A stretch of 64,000 bases of DNA from SAR202 cluster bacterium (GTDB taxonomy: Bacteria; Chloroflexota; Dehalococcoidia; Lucifugimonadales; UBA3495): assembly GCA_013204585.1 (NCBI GenBank), contig JABMNL010000037.1:1-64000 (forward strand). Direction: 5' to 3'. The notes under the pieces are model-generated. The model ran no database searches and was not told the origin of the DNA. It was given only the letters and a program-made list of their open reading frames with translations. The translations under genes were made by a program, and so were the position numbers. Position 1 is the stretch's first letter; each line of letters begins with the position of its first letter. Below, piece after piece: positions 59,938 through 64,000 of the stretch.

Positions 59938-60957
59938 ATGTGGACAATCTTCGGACAAGACCACCTACTCAAGCAGCTTGAACCCAGCCTTCGGCTAGGC
60001 AGACAGTCCCACGCCTATTTACTCAGCGGTCCACCCCATGTGGGCAAGATGGCTCTTGCCATTAATCTCGCCCAGGCCGTAAATTGTTTAGAGGGAAACG
60101 CAATGCCCTGCGGTTCTTGCACTCAGTGCACCAGAATCGCCCAAGGACACCACGCCGACATACGGATACTTGCCCCCGGCCAAGGTGAAGAAGGCCGGTC
60201 GGCCCGCACCGTTATCGGCATCAACGAAATAAAAGAAATCCTGCGCCGGGCAAACCTGAACCCTTACGAGGGTTCGTGCAGCGTAGTGATTCTTGACGGC
60301 GCTGAATCCATGAGTGACGAAGCTGCCAACGCATTGTTAAAAACACTAGAAGAGCCACCCCCACAGGTGATGTTCCTGTTGCTTACAGCCAACGAAAGCT
60401 CTGTATTAACCACTGTTCGGTCTCGGTGCCAGACCTTGACCCTGGTTCCTCTTTCCAAAAATCAAATGGAGGAAAGGCTGGTAACAGACCGTCAGGTAAC
60501 ACCGGAGCAGGCCGAGCAGTTGTTTCGTCTATCACGAGGTTGCCTTGGCTGGGCTATCAGCGCACTAGACGACACCCAAGTGCTGGAGCAACGGCAGGCT
60601 GACCTGGAAAAGATGCAAGAAACCCTGGACGCAGGGCTCGAGACCCGGTTCACCTATGCCAATGAAGTTGCCTCGCTGTTTAGCAGCGACCGCGACGCCG
60701 CCAAGGCCCTGCTGGCCCTGTGGCTTCGTTGGTGGCGAGACCTTCTCTTAATCAAAGAAGGCGCCGAAGAATTCCTGCACAACGCGGACCACGCCGATTC
60801 TCTACGCAGCCAAGCATCTAGCCTAAGCACAGCGCAGATTGTGCAGTTCATCAAACGTCTAATGCAGACCTTATCCAACCTAGATAGTAACGTCAGCCCC
60901 CGGCTGGCGATGGAAGTATTAATGCTGAACCTACCCATAGAAGCTGGTCAAGTATGA
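59938..60957 (+). CDS. holB: DNA polymerase III delta' subunit
   Basis: Clamp-loader subunit, 339 residues. Walker A region GPPHVGKMALAINLAQ, a zinc site with CLEGNAMPCGSCTQC, and Walker B-like VVILDGAESMSDEAANALLK are visible; VRSRCQTLTLVPLS is the sensor region. Its stop overlaps the ricT start by ATGA. The holB-yaaT pairing is conserved in Firmicutes. Confidence 0.92.
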   Translation: MWTIFGQDHLLKQLEPSLRLGRQSHAYLLSGPPHVGKMALAINLAQAVNCLEGNAMPCGSCTQCTRIAQGHHADIRILAPGQGEEGRSARTVIGINEIKEILRRANLNPYEGSCSVVILDGAESMSDEAANALLKTLEEPPPQVMFLLLTANESSVLTTVRSRCQTLTLVPLSKNQMEERLVTDRQVTPEQAEQLFRLSRGCLGWAISALDDTQVLEQRQADLEKMQETLDAGLETRFTYANEVASLFSSDRDAAKALLALWLRWWRDLLLIKEGAEEFLHNADHADSLRSQASSLSTAQIVQFIKRLMQTLSNLDSNVSPRLAMEVLMLNLPIEAGQV

Positions 60958-61811
60958 CCTTGGTTACTGAACCCACTAACCAAAGCAGGGCACATTTGAC
61001 GCGGGTTGTCGGTGTGCGCTGGCGTAAGTCTGACCCCGTAAGTTATGCCAGCGTTGGCGACCTACCGCTGCGCCTGAACACATGGGTCATATTGCAAATG
61101 GAGAAAGGGCAAGAAATTGCCTGGGTTTGCCGGGAGGTTAAGGAGCTGGTTGCCTGCCAACCCGATGAAGAGCCGACCATTCGCGTGGTGCGCAAAGCGA
61201 CCGCCAGCGACCTGGGACGACTGCAAGAGAACCGAAGCGCAGAACAGGACACTTTTAAGCTAGCCCGCACCAAGGCCCGCGAGTTGGAAATACCCATGAA
61301 GGTTGTGGACGCCCACTACGTCTTCGACCGTTCCCGCATGGTTGTGACCTTTGGCGCGGAGGGCCGAGTGGATTTCCGTCCGCTAATCCACGCATTAAGT
61401 TCGACCATCGGGGGTCGAGTGGAATTACGCCAAGTGGGTGACCGCGATGTGGCCAAGATTGCCGGAGGCCTAGGACGTTGCGGCAAGTCGCTGTGCTGCG
61501 AACAGTGGATGGACAAGTTCGAGTCTATTTCAGTGCGGATGGCTAAAGAACAGGCCCTGCCCATCAGCGCAGAAGGTCTGGCCGGAGCCTGTGGCAGATT
61601 GCGCTGTTGCCTAAAGTTTGAATACGAGCAATACCGAGAGATAAACCGGGCGCTACCCAAGATTGGTGAATTGGTTGGAACGCCCACCGGGGCCGCCACT
61701 GTGATAGTCGGACACCGGATGAAAGAAACCGTATCGGTTCGCTACCAGGACGACCGAATTCTGGAACTGGCCTTAGCCGACATCACCAGGGATCAGACTC
61801 CCCGAAAGTAG
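60954..61811 (+). CDS. ricT: RicT/YaaT (PSP1-domain) protein
   Basis: PSP1 C-terminal-domain protein; in Bacillus subtilis RicT (YaaT) joins RicA and RicF in an Fe-S complex that tunes RNase Y. It has 285 residues. Conserved cysteine clusters are GRCGKSLCCEQWMD and GACGRLRCCLKFEY; the core starts VGVRWRKSDPVSYA. ATG 60954 overlaps holB. No RicA or RicF gene is seen here. Confidence 0.92.
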   Translation: MTLVTEPTNQSRAHLTRVVGVRWRKSDPVSYASVGDLPLRLNTWVILQMEKGQEIAWVCREVKELVACQPDEEPTIRVVRKATASDLGRLQENRSAEQDTFKLARTKARELEIPMKVVDAHYVFDRSRMVVTFGAEGRVDFRPLIHALSSTIGGRVELRQVGDRDVAKIAGGLGRCGKSLCCEQWMDKFESISVRMAKEQALPISAEGLAGACGRLRCCLKFEYEQYREINRALPKIGELVGTPTGAATVIVGHRMKETVSVRYQDDRILELALADITRDQTPRK

Positions 61812-61851
61812 CCCCTTAGTCTCAGGTCAACCCCGGTCTGCAACTAACCAG

Positions 61852-62448
61852 TTAGTCTCTAATGGACCAGGGAATATACAACTTCCACTCGTCCAGAATC
61901 ACCCTGTTCTGAAGAATTAGGTACGGATTGGGGTCTGGGGCACGCGGCGTTTTTGCCAAGCGCATTTTTGCTTCAGCCGGAGTACGCCCCGCTTTGTGAA
62001 GGTTGCAGCCGTTACAGGCCGCCACGACGTTTTCCCAAGTATGCGCGCCGTTCTGACGTCGGGGAATAACGTGGTCAATGGTTAAGTCTGGGGCCTTCTT
62101 ACCACAGTATTGGCAGCTGAACCGGTCCCGCAGAAAAACTTCCTTCTTGGACAGTTTGCGGGGCAAAAAGGGCCGCTTCACCATGTAGTCCAACCGAATG
62201 ATTGAAGGTGCGTCAATCGCCTGACTTACGGTATGAATCTGACCCCGGTGGTTCTCGAGGAGTTCGGCCTTGCCCTTGGTAACCAAGACAATGGCACGGC
62301 GAACGGTGCAGACGTTCACCGGAACGTAGTTCAGGTTTAAAACCAAGACTGGCGCACGGATGAGTACAGCAACATCCACCGCCTCCGCAACCCCATTTTC
62401 GGAAGCGCCAATCGCCGTCAGTTGTCTTATTTCTGCCTGTTCAACCAT
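61852..62448 (-). CDS. HNH endonuclease
   Basis: 198-residue HNH-family protein common in Chloroflexota, actinobacterial and cyanobacterial chromosomes. Residues 30-110 are the family's N-terminal region (VLVLNLNYVPVNVCTVRRAI). The HNH core has SCQYCGKK, LTIDHVIPRRQNGAHTWENV and CNGCNLHKAGRTP, with both zinc-binding Cys pairs. Role unknown; not obviously linked to mobile DNA. Confidence 0.9.
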   Translation of the reverse strand: MVEQAEIRQLTAIGASENGVAEAVDVAVLIRAPVLVLNLNYVPVNVCTVRRAIVLVTKGKAELLENHRGQIHTVSQAIDAPSIIRLDYMVKRPFLPRKLSKKEVFLRDRFSCQYCGKKAPDLTIDHVIPRRQNGAHTWENVVAACNGCNLHKAGRTPAEAKMRLAKTPRAPDPNPYLILQNRVILDEWKLYIPWSIRD

Positions 62449-62640
62449 GTCGGCCGGCCTTTTGGAACTCCCACACTCTGGTTAAGTAGCGCTATTTAGA
62501 AGCGCTGGGGGGAAGTAACCGCCCGGACGTTGCCGGGGCCACCATACATGAATATTAGGCCTGGCGCGGGCAAAACCTGCGCCCGGAGCCTGATGCAAGC
62601 TATGGTAGCACATAGGCTACGGAACAATTTTAAAGCTAGA
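62449..62640. other. Structured intergenic region upstream of HNH gene
   Basis: Contains AGCGCT twice (62488-62493 and 62501-62506), each self-complementary and able to pair across a 7-base loop. A second G/C-rich hairpin has arms near GGCGCGGG and CCTGCGCC at about 62562-62582. No known RNA family was recognised. Confidence 0.35.
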
Positions 62641-62643
62641 AAA

Positions 62644-62665
62644 AAGCCGCCCGACCGGGCGGCTT
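62644..62665 (-). terminator. Terminator after cvpA
   Basis: Stem AAGCCGCCC/GGGCGGCTT with a 4-base loop, six bases past the stop; on the minus strand it runs into TTTTTT. Confidence 0.9.
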
Positions 62666-62670
62666 AGTCT

Positions 62671-63183
62671 TTAATTCGTCAGCTTATTCAGCTCGTTGTC
62701 CCAGTCCCCTGGGATCAGCTTTACACCACGCATTACCACATCAAAGTTATCGGCCAAGAACGTGCCCAGGGTCGACTCGTCGATCGTCTTATCCAAGTCT
62801 TGAAACGGGAACCGCTGTATCCCCGTCAAGACTCCCGACAGCAGCAGGAACCCGACCAACACGCCAACGGCCATACCCGCCAAACTGTTGGCCAGCCCAA
62901 AGAGCGGAATAATCTTCAGCACGCTCCGGAGCATGAAGCTGATTATTCCGCCCACAACAAACAGGACTACGAAAATCAGGATGAAGCCAGCCACCGTTTG
63001 AGCGTTTTCATTGTCGGTGACGCCAGCAAAGATGTTGCCCACCGAGTCGCCAATACGGCTGGAAAGCGCCAGACCGATTATTAGCGATAGTAATGGCACC
63101 ACCACTTGTAGCAGCCCCGAGGAAAATCCCCAAAGAGCAGAGATTCCCCAAACGACCAAAATCGCAATATCAATCCAGTTCAT
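62671..63183 (-). CDS. cvpA: CvpA family membrane protein
   Basis: 170-residue inner-membrane protein of the CvpA (colicin V production) family. Four spans are visible, starting MNWIDIAILVVWGISALWGF, then LLQVVVPLLSLIIGLALSSR. ATG 63183 has GGAGA four bases upstream; a frame from 63210 adds nine residues. CvpA is linked to purine regulon and envelope integrity in enterobacteria; role here unknown. Confidence 0.88.
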   Translation of the reverse strand: MNWIDIAILVVWGISALWGFSSGLLQVVVPLLSLIIGLALSSRIGDSVGNIFAGVTDNENAQTVAGFILIFVVLFVVGGIISFMLRSVLKIIPLFGLANSLAGMAVGVLVGFLLLSGVLTGIQRFPFQDLDKTIDESTLGTFLADNFDVVMRGVKLIPGDWDNELNKLTN

Positions 63184-63262
63184 AATTCTCCATCTCCAGT
63201 AGGCCGACACATAAGCCGGGTACTACGAGTGTACATGGCGTAATTCCAGGTCGCCAAGGGGG

Positions 63263-63913
63263 TTAGCGGACGGATGCTATTCCATTTCGAAGACTGACCA
63301 GGCCAACCAACGCCGTCACTCCAAACACATACGAACCGATAACGTCGCTGGGCCAGTGGACTCCCATGTAGACCCTAGAAGCCCCCATCGCCAGCACAAC
63401 CAAGATTATCCCGGCTTGTATCCCGCGCCGAAGAGCAATCGGTTTCACCAACTGCTCGATTAGGTAGACCACCATCCCGCCCAAAATCACTGCCAAAAGG
63501 GCATGACCGCTGGGAAAGCTCAGGCTACTGGGGTCGGGACCAATCATATGATATTCCGGCCGAGGTCTATCCACCAATTCCTTCAGACCGTTGCCAAGCG
63601 CAATGACCGCCAACCCGGCTACAACCATGAACGCATCGGCGTGGCGGCGGGTAATCGCCAATCCTCCGGCCAACACGGCCATCACCGGTAAAAATACTAG
63701 GGTGTGCCCAAAACTGGCGAAGGCTAACGCCAAATCGTCCAGCCAGCCAGTGCGGAGCGCCTGGAATCGCTGTATGGCGCCTTCATCGCCTGGGAAGTTG
63801 GGATACACTGCGGCCAGGACGAACAGAACCAGGGTGCCAATAACCCCGGCGGCCACCAGACCCGCCTTCCAAGAGACCTTGCTTGTCGAACGGTCTATTA
63901 CGGTTGTTTCCAT
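63263..63913 (-). CDS. PAP2-family phosphatase
   Basis: Membrane phosphatase of the type 2 phosphatidic acid phosphatase family, acting on lipid phosphates or undecaprenyl pyrophosphate. It has 216 residues from ATG 63913; the frame extends to ATG 63973 (20 more residues) and neither start has a good ribosome site. The three catalytic motifs are KELVDRPRPEY, LSFPSGHALLAV and SRVYMGVHWPSDVIGSY, all intact. Confidence 0.88.
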   Translation of the reverse strand: METTVIDRSTSKVSWKAGLVAAGVIGTLVLFVLAAVYPNFPGDEGAIQRFQALRTGWLDDLALAFASFGHTLVFLPVMAVLAGGLAITRRHADAFMVVAGLAVIALGNGLKELVDRPRPEYHMIGPDPSSLSFPSGHALLAVILGGMVVYLIEQLVKPIALRRGIQAGIILVVLAMGASRVYMGVHWPSDVIGSYVFGVTALVGLVSLRNGIASVR

Positions 63914-64000
63914 TGCTGCGATATACGCCAACCTTTGGTTGATTGGACTCCAATCTAATCCTCCAGCCCTCATCTCCGCAAGGTAAATAGCGCGAGGCTG

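Noticed and set aside
61852-62448. HNH gene as a homing endonuclease or mobile element
   Set aside because: The protein matches a chromosomal HNH family, and no intron, intein or flanking repeats are seen.

Overview
The window reads as a moderately GC-rich chromosome segment from an aerobic, probably marine, heterotrophic bacterium. The gene mix suggests Chloroflexota, perhaps the SAR202/Dehalococcoidia side: form II CO-dehydrogenase-type molybdenum hydroxylases, HyuAB hydantoinase, a siroheme-decarboxylase heme locus, Ni-superoxide dismutase, MutS2 beside a Vms1-like release factor, and phosphonate uptake. That placement is inference from gene content. TTG and GTG starts are frequent. There is one tRNA gene, no rRNA, no insertion sequence, no CRISPR array and no prophage.

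Layout. 1-1.4 kb: medium and small subunits of a molybdenum hydroxylase that runs off the left edge. 1.8-3.3 kb: an arsenate-reductase/PiT transporter fusion. 3.4-7.4 kb: hyuA-hyuB. 7.3-8.4 kb: a HicBA-type toxin-antitoxin module enclosed by two 104-bp copies of the hyuB 3' end. 8.4-12.2 kb (minus): Rieske protein, cytochrome b, an ethylbenzene-dehydrogenase-type heme lipoprotein and a second lipoprotein. 12.5-14.8 kb (minus): tRNA-Ile, an MscS channel and Pcm.

15.0-22.5 kb is a tetrapyrrole operon: a MerR-like regulator, fused siroheme decarboxylase, precorrin-2 dehydrogenase, hemC, a CobA-HemD fusion, hemB and hemL. Together these carry glutamate semialdehyde to siroheme and on to didecarboxysiroheme. 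hemA and the late radical-SAM steps are not in the window. 22.6-29.5 kb holds Ni-SOD, ilvD, a MazEF module, malic enzyme, a VapBC module and tldD. 29.6-33.2 kb holds rmuC, tldE and an enoyl-CoA hydratase. 33.2-36.4 kb (minus) is a two-gene operon of a VLRF1 release factor and MutS2, suggesting ribosome rescue. 36.7-45.5 kb holds NIPSNAP, SnoaL-like, MbfA-type iron exporter, alpha/beta hydrolase, rplY, DUF3800 and a phnDCEE transporter. 46-49.8 kb holds lysS, serS and a polysaccharide deacetylase. 49.9-53.6 kb holds an MMPL transporter and a three-gene Co-type nitrile hydratase/thiocyanate hydrolase. 53.6-58.4 kb (minus) holds surE and a complete form II molybdenum hydroxylase. 58.6-64 kb holds lysA, holB, ricT, an HNH nuclease, CvpA and a PAP2 phosphatase.

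Two patterns cut across the window. Three toxin-antitoxin modules each have a palindromic operator candidate. At least eleven two-copy tandem duplications of 8-63 bp lie mostly at gene ends, starts or leaders. The most unusual items are the ArsC-PiT fusion, the hyuB-end duplication around hicBA, the VLRF1-MutS2 pair, and the cytochrome bc module with a PAWY quinol-site motif and no cytochrome c1.
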